Below are positions 1-9,923 of a stretch of 64,000 nt of DNA, one piece after another. The stretch spans positions 393,114 through 457,113 of the forward strand of contig NZ_NOIG01000001.1 in the NCBI RefSeq assembly GCF_002245625.1. The letters are read 5' to 3'. The translations under genes were made by a program, and so were the position numbers. The notes below the pieces were generated by a model. That model was not told where the DNA came from and ran no database searches. It saw only the letters and a list, made by a program, of their open reading frames with translations. Source of the stretch: Acidovorax kalamii. GTDB lineage: Bacteria > Pseudomonadota > Gammaproteobacteria > Burkholderiales > Burkholderiaceae_C. How positions within the stretch are numbered: the stretch's first letter is position 1; every line of letters starts with the position of its first letter.

Positions 1-713
1 TGCAGGCCCATGGCAAGCGGCGCTGGCGCATTGGCCGCCAGAAGAACTTGACGCTGCGCGACGACATTCCCCTCAAGGTGCTGGCGCAGTTCGAACCCGA
101 AGAAGAGTTTGTGCTGGAGCCGGGAGATATGCTGTACCTGCCGCCGCGGTATGCCCATGACGGCATTGCCGAAGGTGAGTGCATGACCTATTCCATCGGT
201 TTCCGTGCCCCGGCGCGTGCAGAGCTGGCCCAGGAACTGCTGGTGCGCCTGGCGGAAGATGCAGGGGATGCCGACGAGGACAAACCGCTGCTCTATCGGG
301 ATGCTGGCCAGGAGGCCGTTGCGCAGCCTGCTCACATTCCGGCAGGGTTGTATGAGTTTGCGCGCGAGGCGCTCGCCCGCGCGTTGGCACAGCCCCTGGT
401 GTTGGAGCGCGCGCTCGGCGAATACCTCACCGAGCCCAAGCCCAGCGTGTGGTTCGAGCCCGGGGATGCGGGCGTGATGCTGGAAGGCGTGCGCCTGGAC
501 CGCAAGAGCCGCATGATGTACGACGCGCAGCACATCTTCATCAATGGCGAAAGCTACCGCGCCGCCGGGCGCGATGCCACGCTGATGCGGCGCCTGGCTG
601 ACGAGCGCCAGCTGACGGCGCGCGAGTTGGCCCGCGCCAGCGACGATGCGCTGGAGCTGCTGTCCTCCTGGTGCGATGCGGGCTGGGCCCATGTCTGGAC
701 GGGCGGCCACTGA
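1..713 (+). CDS. roxA: Ribosomal protein L16 arginine hydroxylase (JmjC/cupin type), 5' truncated
   Basis: The reading frame is open from base 3 and ends at TGA 711-713, so the start lies outside the window. The visible part resembles the C-terminal two thirds of YcfD/RoxA, a 2-oxoglutarate/Fe(II) oxygenase that hydroxylates an arginine of ribosomal protein L16. The segment PPRYAHDGIAEGECMTYSIG matches the family motif holding the last iron-binding histidine, followed by the conserved GFRAP. The rest matches the dimerisation and winged-helix part in length. The first metal ligands (HxD) are upstream and cannot be checked. Assignment rests on motif recognition. Confidence 0.85.
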   Translation, partial: QAHGKRRWRIGRQKNLTLRDDIPLKVLAQFEPEEEFVLEPGDMLYLPPRYAHDGIAEGECMTYSIGFRAPARAELAQELLVRLAEDAGDADEDKPLLYRDAGQEAVAQPAHIPAGLYEFAREALARALAQPLVLERALGEYLTEPKPSVWFEPGDAGVMLEGVRLDRKSRMMYDAQHIFINGESYRAAGRDATLMRRLADERQLTARELARASDDALELLSSWCDAGWAHVWTGGH

Positions 714-726
714 CCAGGAGACCGTG

Positions 727-1248
727 ATGACCGATGTGGCAGCCCCTTCGTCCGAGCCTCTGCACGACCTGCCCACCGGGCGGTTCAGTGGCCGGGACGC
801 GTTCCAGCAGATGGTGCGTGATGCCTTCGCCACGGCGGCGCGGGATGGCTGGCAGGAGATTGTGATCAGCGATGCCCATTTCCACGACTGGCCGCTGGGC
901 GAGCGCGGCGTGGTCGAATCCCTGCAGGCCTGGGCCCACAGCGGCCGACGTTTCACCATGCTGGCCTGCAGCTATGACGACGTGATCCGGCGCCATGCCC
1001 GGTTTGTGCGCTGGCGCGGCACCTGGGACCACATCATCACTTGCCGCCGCAGCCCGGCGGCCGACCCCCTGGACCTGCCCAGCGCCCTGTGGTCGCCGCA
1101 GTGGGTCATGCACCGGCTGGACCCGGAGCGCTGCGTGGGGGTGTCGGGCAGCGAGCCCGATCGCCGGGTGCTGTTGCGGGAGTCGCTCAATGAATGGGTG
1201 CGCAGCAAGAGCACCCCCGGGTTTCCCTCGACCACGCTGGGCCTGTAG
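727..1248 (+). CDS. Conserved protein of unknown function, 173 aa
   Basis: The ATG at 727 has AGGAG at 716-720 and lies 13 bp after the hydroxylase stop, so the two are probably cotranscribed. The product is soluble, without signal peptide or membrane segment, and rich in Trp, His and Arg. It has a mid-protein stretch FTMLACSYDDVIRRHARFVR and an Asp/Arg-rich C-terminal part. I recognise the type as one often found beside the L16 hydroxylase in Burkholderiales, but no function can be named. It is not obviously an enzyme: I see no nucleotide-binding loop or metal triad. Confidence 0.75.
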   Translation: MTDVAAPSSEPLHDLPTGRFSGRDAFQQMVRDAFATAARDGWQEIVISDAHFHDWPLGERGVVESLQAWAHSGRRFTMLACSYDDVIRRHARFVRWRGTWDHIITCRRSPAADPLDLPSALWSPQWVMHRLDPERCVGVSGSEPDRRVLLRESLNEWVRSKSTPGFPSTTLGL

Positions 1249-1365
1249 ACCGCCGCTTTGCAAGCAGCCCGGATGGGGCGGGCAGGGCGGGCTGCTGTGT
1301 GGCAAGGCCACCACGGCTTCGCGTCCCATGCGCGAAGTCAAGCTGGTGTAAAGCTTTCGTCAGTG

Positions 1366-1396
1366 TTAGTCAGTATTGACTAAAAATCAATATAAT
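1366..1396 (+). promoter_or_regulatory. Palindromic operator and -10 element ahead of the lipoprotein gene
   Basis: A perfect inverted repeat TTAGTCA-GTAT-TGACTAA covers 1366-1383. A consensus -10 hexamer TATAAT follows at 1391-1396. The palindrome lies where a -35 element and regulator would sit. The stretch is strikingly AT-rich for this genome. It would direct transcription toward the lipoprotein gene at 1513. The regulator is not identified. Confidence 0.45.
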
Positions 1397-1512
1397 CAAT
1401 GGTTGCGCCAAAAAGGTGCAAATCAACGCTTTGTGCCAATGCGTACCAGGGCTTCCGAGGGCCTGACGCCGTGGCTTTTCAAGATTCTGTCTGTCCAACT
1501 AGGAAAATCGAA

Positions 1513-1797
1513 ATGAAGAACTCTCTCGTTCTGGCCGCCCTGATCGCTGCTGCTGCACTCGCCGCTTGTGGCAAGAAGGAAGAGCCCGCTCCAGCACCTG
1601 CTCCCGCACCCGTGGAAGCTCCTGCCGCTGCGCCCGCTCCTGCCGCCGAACCAGCCGCTCCTGCTGCTTCCGACGCAGCTGCAGCCCCTGCCGCCGCTCC
1701 TGCTGCTGACGCCGCCGCTGCTCCAGCTGCCGACGCTGCCAAGGCCGCTGCTGACGCTGCTGCCACCGCCGCTACCGGCGCTTCCGCAGCCAAGTAA
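1513..1797 (+). CDS. Small Ala/Pro-rich lipoprotein, 94 aa
   Basis: A short lysine-containing signal peptide (MKNSLVLAALIAAAALAAC) ends in the lipobox LAAC at residues 16-19, so lipidation at Cys19 is expected. After GKKEEP the mature part is almost only Ala and Pro with scattered Asp, Glu and Lys: PAPAPAP, then AADAAAAPAAD-type repeats. It should be an extended, mildly acidic, low-complexity tether in the periplasm. Highly expressed small lipoproteins of this kind are common in Burkholderiales; the function is unknown. It has its own promoter region and a strong terminator, so it is probably monocistronic. Confidence 0.8.
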   Translation: MKNSLVLAALIAAAALAACGKKEEPAPAPAPAPVEAPAAAPAPAAEPAAPAASDAAAAPAAAPAADAAAAPAADAAKAAADAAATAATGASAAK

Positions 1798-1841
1798 ATC
1801 GCTGCAGGCTCCGGGCTGACCCTGTGTCGGCCTGTGCCACG

Positions 1842-1873
1842 GCCCCGCACCGCAAGGTCCGGGGCTTTTTTTT
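1842..1873 (+). terminator. Intrinsic terminator of the lipoprotein gene
   Basis: The arms GCCCCGCACC (1842-1851) and GGTCCGGGGC (1856-1865) pair with one mismatch around a GCAA loop. Eight T residues follow. It is the classical shape, 44 bp after the stop codon. Confidence 0.9.
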
Positions 1874-1922
1874 GCTTTTTTTTGTCTGTGGTGGGGGATT
1901 GACCGCCCCTGGTCAAGCCTGG

Positions 1923-2720
1923 TCAGCGGCTCGGGGCGCTATCGCCCACGTCCAGCCAGTCGGTCCCCTGGGTGGGGCTGGCGACGATGATGTCCTCGGC
2001 CAGCCAACCCAGTGCTGCGGCAAGGGCCTCTTGCGCGAGGCGAGGGGCATTGTTTTGTGCGCTCAGGTGAGCGGCCACCACCTGTCCCAAGCCCGCGTGT
2101 TGCACCGCGCGCAGGATCTCGGCCGTGGCGGCGTTGGCCAGGTGGCCGTAGGGGCCGCCCACCCTGCGCTTCAGAAAGGGCGGATAGCGCGAGGCCTGCA
2201 GCAGGCCGGGGTCGTGATTGGCCTCGATCAGGAGGGCATGGCAGCCTTGGAGCTGCTCCAGCACATGGCCACTGGCGTGCCCCAGGTCGGTCAGCACGGC
2301 CAGGTGGGCGTTGCCGTCGGAGCAGCGCAGCTGCAGCGGCTCCCGGGCGTCGTGGGGCACCGTGAAGGGCAGGGCCTGGAAGCTGCCCAGGTCCACGGCT
2401 TGCATGTCACGCGCGACATGCAACAAGCCGTCGAAGTCCGGGAACCCCAGGGCTGCATGGGTGCCTTCGCTCATCCACACCGGAATGCGGTAGCGCACGG
2501 CCAGGGCTTGGGCGCAGCCGATGTGGTCGGAGTGTTCGTGGGTGATGAAAACGGCGTCGAGGTCTTCAGGTTGCAGATGGGCCTGGGCCAGCCGGGCTTG
2601 CAACTGGCGGATGCCGAACCCGCAGTCGATCAGCAGGCGGTGGGTGTGCCCACCGCTGCAGCCTTCGACCACGGTGGCGTTGCCCGTGCTGCCGCTGCCC
2701 AGATTCTTGAAGCGCAGCAT
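1923..2720 (-). CDS. MBL-fold metallo-hydrolase, YycJ-like, 265 aa
   Basis: The start chosen gives the typical family N-terminus MLRFKNLGSGSTGNATVVEG; a GTG at 2753 would add 11 residues. The metal-binding motif HEHSDH is at residues 61-66, with further conserved His and Asp downstream (VPHD, LTDLGH, EANHD). This is the YycJ/VicX type of the metallo-beta-lactamase superfamily. Members are related to double-strand-specific 5' exonucleases in Firmicutes, but the role in Betaproteobacteria is not established. It is the last gene of the minus-strand run with bamC 91 bp upstream. Confidence 0.85.
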   Translation of the reverse strand: MLRFKNLGSGSTGNATVVEGCSGGHTHRLLIDCGFGIRQLQARLAQAHLQPEDLDAVFITHEHSDHIGCAQALAVRYRIPVWMSEGTHAALGFPDFDGLLHVARDMQAVDLGSFQALPFTVPHDAREPLQLRCSDGNAHLAVLTDLGHASGHVLEQLQGCHALLIEANHDPGLLQASRYPPFLKRRVGGPYGHLANAATAEILRAVQHAGLGQVVAAHLSAQNNAPRLAQEALAAALGWLAEDIIVASPTQGTDWLDVGDSAPSR

Positions 2721-2811
2721 GAAATAGTGGTGGGCGGGGGCTTCAAAAAACACACCCTGCCAGGGGCCGGGAGCCCAGGGCAGGGTGGTGGTGTGGGAGC
2801 GCCCTGGTCTG

Positions 2812-3906
2812 TTACTTCAGGTCGTCGGTGATCACGCGCACGATGCGCTCGGCATTGGCCGAGGTTTCGGGGGCGCCTGCTGCGTTGAGCACGGACACGG
2901 TGGTGGACTCACCCTGGCTGCGCACCACGATGCGGTACTTGAGCGGAGGTGTGGCGGCCGAGGAGCTGCTGAACAGCTTGCCAAAGAAGCCGGGTTCCTT
3001 CTTGTCGGCGTTGGGGGCCACATAACGCACGAAGTACGTGCCTTCGTTGCGGTTGCGGTCTTCCACCGTGAAGCCGGTGCGGTCCAGCGCCAGGCCCACG
3101 CGGCGCCATGCGCGGTCGAAGCCCTCGTCCAGCTGCACCACCGGCTGGTTGTTGACGGTGGCCATGCGTGCTGTCTGCGCGCGCGGCGACGGGGCGGCGG
3201 CAATGGCGCGGGATTGTTCCTGGCTCACGCCCAGCTTGACCATCAGGCGGCGCAGGAATTCGGTTTCCAGCTCCGGGTCGGAGGCGCGGGGCTGCCACAC
3301 CGTGTTGTCCTTGGTGGTGGTGCCATAGACCTCGATCATGCCGCGGTGGCTGATGTAGATCTCGGTGCCGCCATTGGCATTGCGCTCCAGGCGGGTACGG
3401 AACTTGTCGCGTTCGCCGGTGGAGTACAGCGAATCCAGCATCTTGCCCAGCGTGGAGCGGATGAAGTCCTGCGGCAGCTTGGCGCGGTTTTCGGCCCAGT
3501 CGGTTTCCATGATGCCGACGTTGGACTCGGCCTGGGTCAGGTTGAAGCCGTTTTCCTGCCAGAAGTCGCGCACGGGCTCCCAGAGCTTGTCGGCGGGGCG
3601 GTTGACCACCAGCCAGCGCTGGTTGCCGTCGCGCTCGATGCGCACATCGCCCAGCTGCAGGGCGGCGGCGTTGGCCGTGCCGGAGGGCTGCGCGGCCTGG
3701 CCCGCCTGCAGGGCGGCGGCCGATACCGGGCCACCTGGCACGGCATAGCGCGAATCGCGCGACAGCTGTGTCAGGTCAGGCGGGACTTCCAGGGTCGAGC
3801 CCTTGGCGGCGCTCTTGTAGTCGATCTTGTCGCCTTCGAGGGCGGCGCAGGCGGACAGGGCCATGGCGAGGGCCAGCAGGCTCAGGCGGGTGGTAGCAGC
3901 TTTCAC
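2812..3906 (-). CDS. bamC: Outer-membrane protein assembly factor BamC (NlpB), 364 aa
   Basis: This is a lipoprotein of the beta-barrel assembly (Bam) machine at the inner face of the outer membrane. The signal peptide ends in lipobox LSAC (Cys19). It is followed by the unstructured BamC N-terminus with the DYKSA segment and VPPDLT, which in E. coli wraps BamD. Two helix-grip domains follow: one containing RWLVVNRPADKLWEPVRDFW and one beginning near VVQLDEGFDRAWRRVGLAL. Length matches the family. It lies 54 bp downstream of dapA in the arrangement common in Proteobacteria (E. coli dapA-bamC). Confidence 0.93.
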   Translation of the reverse strand: MKAATTRLSLLALAMALSACAALEGDKIDYKSAAKGSTLEVPPDLTQLSRDSRYAVPGGPVSAAALQAGQAAQPSGTANAAALQLGDVRIERDGNQRWLVVNRPADKLWEPVRDFWQENGFNLTQAESNVGIMETDWAENRAKLPQDFIRSTLGKMLDSLYSTGERDKFRTRLERNANGGTEIYISHRGMIEVYGTTTKDNTVWQPRASDPELETEFLRRLMVKLGVSQEQSRAIAAAPSPRAQTARMATVNNQPVVQLDEGFDRAWRRVGLALDRTGFTVEDRNRNEGTYFVRYVAPNADKKEPGFFGKLFSSSSAATPPLKYRIVVRSQGESTTVSVLNAAGAPETSANAERIVRVITDDLK

Positions 3907-3960
3907 GCGGAAATCCTCGGGAAGAAGTGTCTCAGGGAGCCGGGCGAGGCCCGGGTTGGA

Positions 3961-4860
3961 TCAGGCCAGCAGGCCGCTGCTGCGCAGTGCAGCTTCGACA
4001 ACGGCTTCGTTGCCACTGGCCAGCGGCGTCATGGGCAGGCGCATGGTGCCACCACACAGGCCCATGCGGGCCATGGCCCACTTGACCGGGATGGGGTTGG
4101 CTTCGACGAACAGGTTCTTGTGCACGGGCATCAGCTTGAACTGGATTTCCATGGCGCGGCGTGCATCGCCTGCCAGGGCGGCCACACACAGTTCGTGCAT
4201 CAGGCGCGGGGCCACGTTGGCCGTCACGCTGATGTTGCCGTGGCCGCCGCACAGCATCAGGGCCACGGCGGTCGGGTCGTCGCCCGAGTACACGCCAAAG
4301 CCCTGGGGAACCTCACGGATCAGCCACTGGGCACGTTCGATGTTGCCGGTGGCTTCCTTGATGCCGATCACGCCGGGCACCTGGGCCAGGCGCAGCACGG
4401 TGTCGTGCTGCATATCGGCCACCGAGCGGCCGGGCACGTTGTACAGCACGATGGGCAGGTCGCCCGTGGCTTCGGCAATCGCCTTGAAATGCTGGTACTG
4501 GCCCTCTTGCGTGGGCTTGTTGTAGTAAGGCACGACCTGCAGCTGGCTGTCGGCGCCGACCTTCTTGGCGAACTTGGCCAGCTCGATGGCCTCGGCGGTG
4601 GAGTTGGCGCCACAGCCGGCCATGATGGGCACGCGCTTGGCGGCCTGCTCGACGGCTACGCGGATGATCTCGCAGTGCTCTTCGACATTGACCGTCGGCG
4701 ATTCGCCCGTGGTGCCCACCACGCCGATGCAGTCGGTGCCTTCGGCGATATGCCAGTCGATCAGTTTGCGCAGGGTGGGGTAGTCCACGCTGCCGTCCGC
4801 GTGCATGGGGGTGACGAGGGCGACGATGCTGCCGGTAAGTGGCACGGAGGAAGAGGTCAT
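3961..4860 (-). CDS. dapA: 4-hydroxy-tetrahydrodipicolinate synthase, 299 aa
   Basis: It condenses pyruvate with aspartate semialdehyde, the first committed step of lysine and diaminopimelate synthesis. It is a TIM barrel with the GTTGES motif at residues 49-54, the active-site tyrosine in LYNVPGR (Tyr140) and the Schiff-base lysine in GIKEATGN (Lys168). Length is typical. It is encoded between a methyltransferase gene (30 bp upstream) and bamC (54 bp downstream) on the same strand. Confidence 0.96.
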   Translation of the reverse strand: MTSSSVPLTGSIVALVTPMHADGSVDYPTLRKLIDWHIAEGTDCIGVVGTTGESPTVNVEEHCEIIRVAVEQAAKRVPIMAGCGANSTAEAIELAKFAKKVGADSQLQVVPYYNKPTQEGQYQHFKAIAEATGDLPIVLYNVPGRSVADMQHDTVLRLAQVPGVIGIKEATGNIERAQWLIREVPQGFGVYSGDDPTAVALMLCGGHGNISVTANVAPRLMHELCVAALAGDARRAMEIQFKLMPVHKNLFVEANPIPVKWAMARMGLCGGTMRLPMTPLASGNEAVVEAALRSSGLLA

Positions 4861-4890
4861 GTCCGCAGTGAAAAACGGTAAAAGGGCATT

Positions 4891-5445
4891 CTAACTAGCC
4901 GCGATGGACAAAAGATGGCGGGAAGGCTTGCCAGCCTGCGGGAGTTCCCGCACGGCCGTGATGCGTTGCACAAAACGCGCGGGTTCGTCCAGGAACCCGT
5001 CTTCGTAGGCCACCACGCGCAGCCCCTGGCAGGCGCCCAGCAGCTCGGCGGGTGCGAGCAGGAACTCGGGCCGCGCAGGGCGCCCCACGGTTTCGTTACC
5101 CAGGGCAAAGGTCTCGTAGACCAGCACGCCACCGGCGGCGACGCTGTCCACGATGGTGGGCAGCAGCGGCCGCCACAGGTAGTTGGTGACCACCACGGCG
5201 CCAAACTGGCGCCCTGCCAGGGGCCAGGGCCCGTTCTCGATGTCTGCCAGCAGCAGCTCGCCCAGGCCGTCGCAGGCGGCCAGGGCCTCGGCGGATCGGT
5301 CCACGCCCACCACCGGGTGCCCCAGGCTGCGCAGCCAGCGCAGGTGGCGGCCCGCGCCACAGGCCACGTCCAGCACCGTGCTGCCGGGGGGAATCAGGTG
5401 GGCCCAGCGTCGGACCCATGCGGAGGGAGCTTCAGTGCCATGCAT
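4891..5445 (-). CDS. Class I SAM-dependent methyltransferase, 184 aa
   Basis: The SAM-binding motif I VLDVACGAGRHLRWL is near residues 24-38. The acidic end of strand 2 is VVGVDRS, and a TNYLWRPLLP segment sits where motif IV normally lies. The fold is minimal, without an added substrate domain, as in TehB/UbiE-like small methyltransferases. The substrate cannot be inferred. The start codon directly abuts the AT-rich repeat at 5448-5477. It is probably cotranscribed with dapA. Confidence 0.85.
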   Translation of the reverse strand: MHGTEAPSAWVRRWAHLIPPGSTVLDVACGAGRHLRWLRSLGHPVVGVDRSAEALAACDGLGELLLADIENGPWPLAGRQFGAVVVTNYLWRPLLPTIVDSVAAGGVLVYETFALGNETVGRPARPEFLLAPAELLGACQGLRVVAYEDGFLDEPARFVQRITAVRELPQAGKPSRHLLSIAAS

Positions 5446-5447
5446 GG

Positions 5448-5477
5448 TGCTATTTAATTTATAGCTATAAAGGCTTG
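5448..5477. repeat. AT-rich GCTAT dispersed repeat (copy 1)
   Basis: The core TGCTATTTAATTTATAGCTA is followed by TAAAGGCTTG. The same core with one or two changes recurs at 47311-47340 and 36621-36650. The TAGCTA half can pair with its own surroundings. It sits within the 5' leader of the methyltransferase gene. Confidence 0.7.
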
Positions 5478-5528
5478 TTCAGCGCGCGCAAAGGCCCCAA
5501 AAAGCCTTGAAATCACACGATGCGGCCG

Positions 5529-5684
5529 TCAGAAACAGGCCCACATCTGGTCGGCGAGCATCACCATGAACTCGGGCACGGTGTACATGCCAAACACCGC
5601 CAGGCACAGCAGCACCGCCACGGCCGCGCCCAGCCAGCGCAGGGCGCGCGACCTGGGTTTGGGGGGCGGATGGGGCGTGTGCAT
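5529..5684 (-). CDS. Small single-pass membrane protein, 51 aa
   Basis: ATG at 5682-5684, TGA at 5529-5531. The N-terminus is Pro/Arg/His-rich (HTPHPPPKPRSRALRW), consistent with a cytoplasmic positively charged end. A single hydrophobic helix LGAAVAVLLCLAVFGMYTV follows at about residues 18-36, then a short C-terminus PEFMVMLADQMWACF. It starts 14 bp after the MFS transporter stop on the same strand and appears translationally linked to it. I take it as real from codon-position GC, length and context, but know no function. It might be a transporter accessory peptide; that is inference. Confidence 0.7.
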   Translation of the reverse strand: MHTPHPPPKPRSRALRWLGAAVAVLLCLAVFGMYTVPEFMVMLADQMWACF

Positions 5685-5698
5685 GGCGGGCGGCAGGG

Positions 5699-6916
5699 TC
5701 AGGCGGGTTGCGGGGCGGAGCGCTGGATGGGGCTTTCCTTGACGGGCAGGTTCACCAGCCCGGCAAACACGCCCAGGCCGATGGCGATGTACCAGACGAT
5801 ATCGTAGTTGCCCGTGGCGTCATACAGATAACCGCCCAGCCACACACCCAGGAAGCTGCCGATCTGGTGGCTGAAGAACACAAAGCCGCCCAGCATCGAC
5901 AAATGCTGCACGCCAAAGATCTGCGCAATGGTCGCGTTGGTGGGCGGGATGGTGGACAGCCACAGCGTGCCCATCACGGCCGAGAACACATACACCGACA
6001 GCGGCGACAGCGGCACGATGAGGAACACGGTGATGGCCGCCGCGCGCGCGAAGTAGATGAACGCCAGGATGAACCGCTTGGGCAAACGCTGGCCCAGCGT
6101 GCCCGCCACGTAGGTGCCCAGCACATTGAACAGGCCGATCAGCGCCAACGCATAGCTGGCCACCTGGGGCGACAGGCCATGGTCCTTGAGGTAGCTGGGC
6201 ATGTGCACGCCGATGAACACCACCTGGAAGCCGCACACAAAGTAGCCCGCCATCAGCAGGTTGAAGCTGGGGTAGCGGAAGGCCTCGCCCAGCGCCTGCA
6301 AGATGGTTTGCTCGCGCTTCACCGGCGCCACGCCCTGGAAGCCCGGCTCGCGCAGTCCAAAGGCCAGGGGCACGATGAGCAACACGGCCATCGACAGCAC
6401 CAGCAGCGCCTGCTGCCAGCCCAGGCCCGCGATGAGCCAGCCTTCGACCGGCACCATCAGGAACTGCCCGAACGAGCCCGCGGCCGCCGCCACACCCATG
6501 GCCCAGGAGCGCTTTTCGGGCGCAATCTGCCGCCCCAGCACGCCATAGATCACGGCATAGGTGGTGCCCGCCTGCGCGGCGCCAATCAGCACGCCTGCCG
6601 TCAGTGCAAACAGCGTGGGCGTGGGCGACAGCGCCATGCCTGCCAGGCCCAGGCCATACAGCACGGCACCGCCCATGAGCACGCGGAACGCACCAAACCG
6701 GTCGGCCACCATGCCCGCAAAAATGCCGATCAGGCCCCAGGACAGGTTCTGGATGGCGATGGCCAGCGCGAACGACTGGCGCGTCCAGCCCATCTCTTGC
6801 GTGATGGGCAGCAGCCACAGGCCAAAGCCATGGCGGATGCCCATGGACAGTGTCACGATGGCCGCACCGCAGGCCAGCACCTGGAACATGGACAGTTTGG
6901 GAGTATTCATATGCAT
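5699..6916 (-). CDS. MFS transporter, oxalate/formate-antiporter-like, 405 aa
   Basis: A twelve-helix major facilitator protein. The N-terminus reads MHMNTPKLSMFQVLACGAAI. The first helix pair is followed by MADRFG-type motif A, here AGMVADRFGAFRVLMGG between helices 2 and 3. GIRHGFGLWLLP in helix 1 and QEMGWTRQSFALAIAIQNL are typical of monocarboxylate/oxalate-formate type MFS carriers. A second start at 6910 (MNTP) is possible. It is divergent from parE, with 130 bp between the starts. Substrate unknown. Confidence 0.88.
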   Translation of the reverse strand: MHMNTPKLSMFQVLACGAAIVTLSMGIRHGFGLWLLPITQEMGWTRQSFALAIAIQNLSWGLIGIFAGMVADRFGAFRVLMGGAVLYGLGLAGMALSPTPTLFALTAGVLIGAAQAGTTYAVIYGVLGRQIAPEKRSWAMGVAAAAGSFGQFLMVPVEGWLIAGLGWQQALLVLSMAVLLIVPLAFGLREPGFQGVAPVKREQTILQALGEAFRYPSFNLLMAGYFVCGFQVVFIGVHMPSYLKDHGLSPQVASYALALIGLFNVLGTYVAGTLGQRLPKRFILAFIYFARAAAITVFLIVPLSPLSVYVFSAVMGTLWLSTIPPTNATIAQIFGVQHLSMLGGFVFFSHQIGSFLGVWLGGYLYDATGNYDIVWYIAIGLGVFAGLVNLPVKESPIQRSAPQPA

Positions 6917-7046
6917 GCGCAGGAATGTAGCCAGATTGCGTGAAACGCGCTGATACACCCGCGACCAATACAGTTGCCACCAGGGCTGTGGGATGACTGT
7001 CTTTTTATCCAGCCCCGGGGCAGTGGCGGCACTACAATCCGCCGCT

Positions 7047-9029
<1,983 letters not shown>

Positions 9030-9077
9030 GAAGGTGTGACCGAATCGACGCCTCCACTGGCTGTCTGTGGCAAAAAT

Positions 9078-9923
9078 ATGAATAAAAACAGTGCTTTCCG
9101 CGCATCTGTATTGGGTTTGTTGCTATGTTTTGTGCAGCAATTCGCCCATGCAGACCTGTGGGCGCATGTGGACGAGCGCGGCGTGACGCACTTTGCGGCC
9201 GAGCAGGTCGATGCGCGCTACCAGCTGTTTTTCCGGGGCAACGACTTTGACTCCACCCGCGATGCTCCGGCCAATGCATCGCCCATGCCCTATGCGCTGC
9301 CTGCTGCAGGCGCGCGCCTGCTGGCGTTTTTTGACATTGCGCCCGACTACAAGCGCGTCAAGCACCACCTGCGCGCTGCATCCAGCCAACATGGCGTGGA
9401 CTACGAGCTGCTGCAGGCCGTGATCGCCACTGAATCCGGCTTTGATGCCACCGCCGTGTCGCCCAAGGGCGCCATCGGCCTGATGCAGGTGATGCCCGCC
9501 ACGGCCAGCCGCTTTGGCGTGAGTGCGGACAAGAAGCGCACGGTGGAGCAAAAGCTGGCCGACCCCGCCGTGAACGTGCCCACCGGCACGCGTTACCTGC
9601 GCCACCTGCTCGACCTGTTCCCCGGCCGCATGGACCTGGCCGTGGCCGCCTACAACGCGGGCGAAGGCGCCGTGCAAAAGGCGGGCAACCAGGTCCCGGC
9701 CTTCAAGGAAACCCAGAACTATGTGCGCACCGTGCTGGGCCTGTATGCCCAGCTCAAGCCGCCAGCGCCCGTGCTGACACAGCGCGCCCTGCCGGGCCGT
9801 GTGCGCATGGAGCTGTCGGGCGGTGCGCAGAACCGGGGCAACCTGCCGCCCACCCAGGTGGCACAGACCCGCAGCGCGCCGCAGACCGCGTTTGAACCCC
9901 TACCGACGATTCCGAACGAATGA
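9078..9923 (+). CDS. Periplasmic lytic transglycosylase with N-terminal DUF4124-like segment, 281 aa
   Basis: A signal peptide (residues 1-25, ending FAHA) precedes a short DUF4124-like segment [18 protein letters not shown]. The SLT domain follows with catalytic Glu119 in ATESGFD, then [18 protein letters not shown] and [12 protein letters not shown]. It cleaves murein glycan strands to 1,6-anhydro products. The last codons overlap the parC start by 4 bp (ATGA), so the gene is locked into the parE-parC operon. This insertion between topoisomerase IV subunits is, to my knowledge, common in Comamonadaceae. A GTG at 9036 would add 14 residues before the signal peptide. Confidence 0.9.
   Translation: MNKNSAFRASVLGLLLCFVQQFAHADLWAHVDERGVTHFAAEQVDARYQLFFRGNDFDSTRDAPANASPMPYALPAAGARLLAFFDIAPDYKRVKHHLRAASSQHGVDYELLQAVIATESGFDATAVSPKGAIGLMQVMPATASRFGVSADKKRTVEQKLADPAVNVPTGTRYLRHLLDLFPGRMDLAVAAYNAGEGAVQKAGNQVPAFKETQNYVRTVLGLYAQLKPPAPVLTQRALPGRVRMELSGGAQNRGNLPPTQVAQTRSAPQTAFEPLPTIPNE

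Noticed and set aside
1377..1391. FNR-like site TTGACTAAAAATCAA upstream of the lipoprotein
   Set aside because: The half-sites are separated by five bases instead of four and one half-site is imperfect; the adjacent TTAGTCA/TGACTAA dyad is the better signal.
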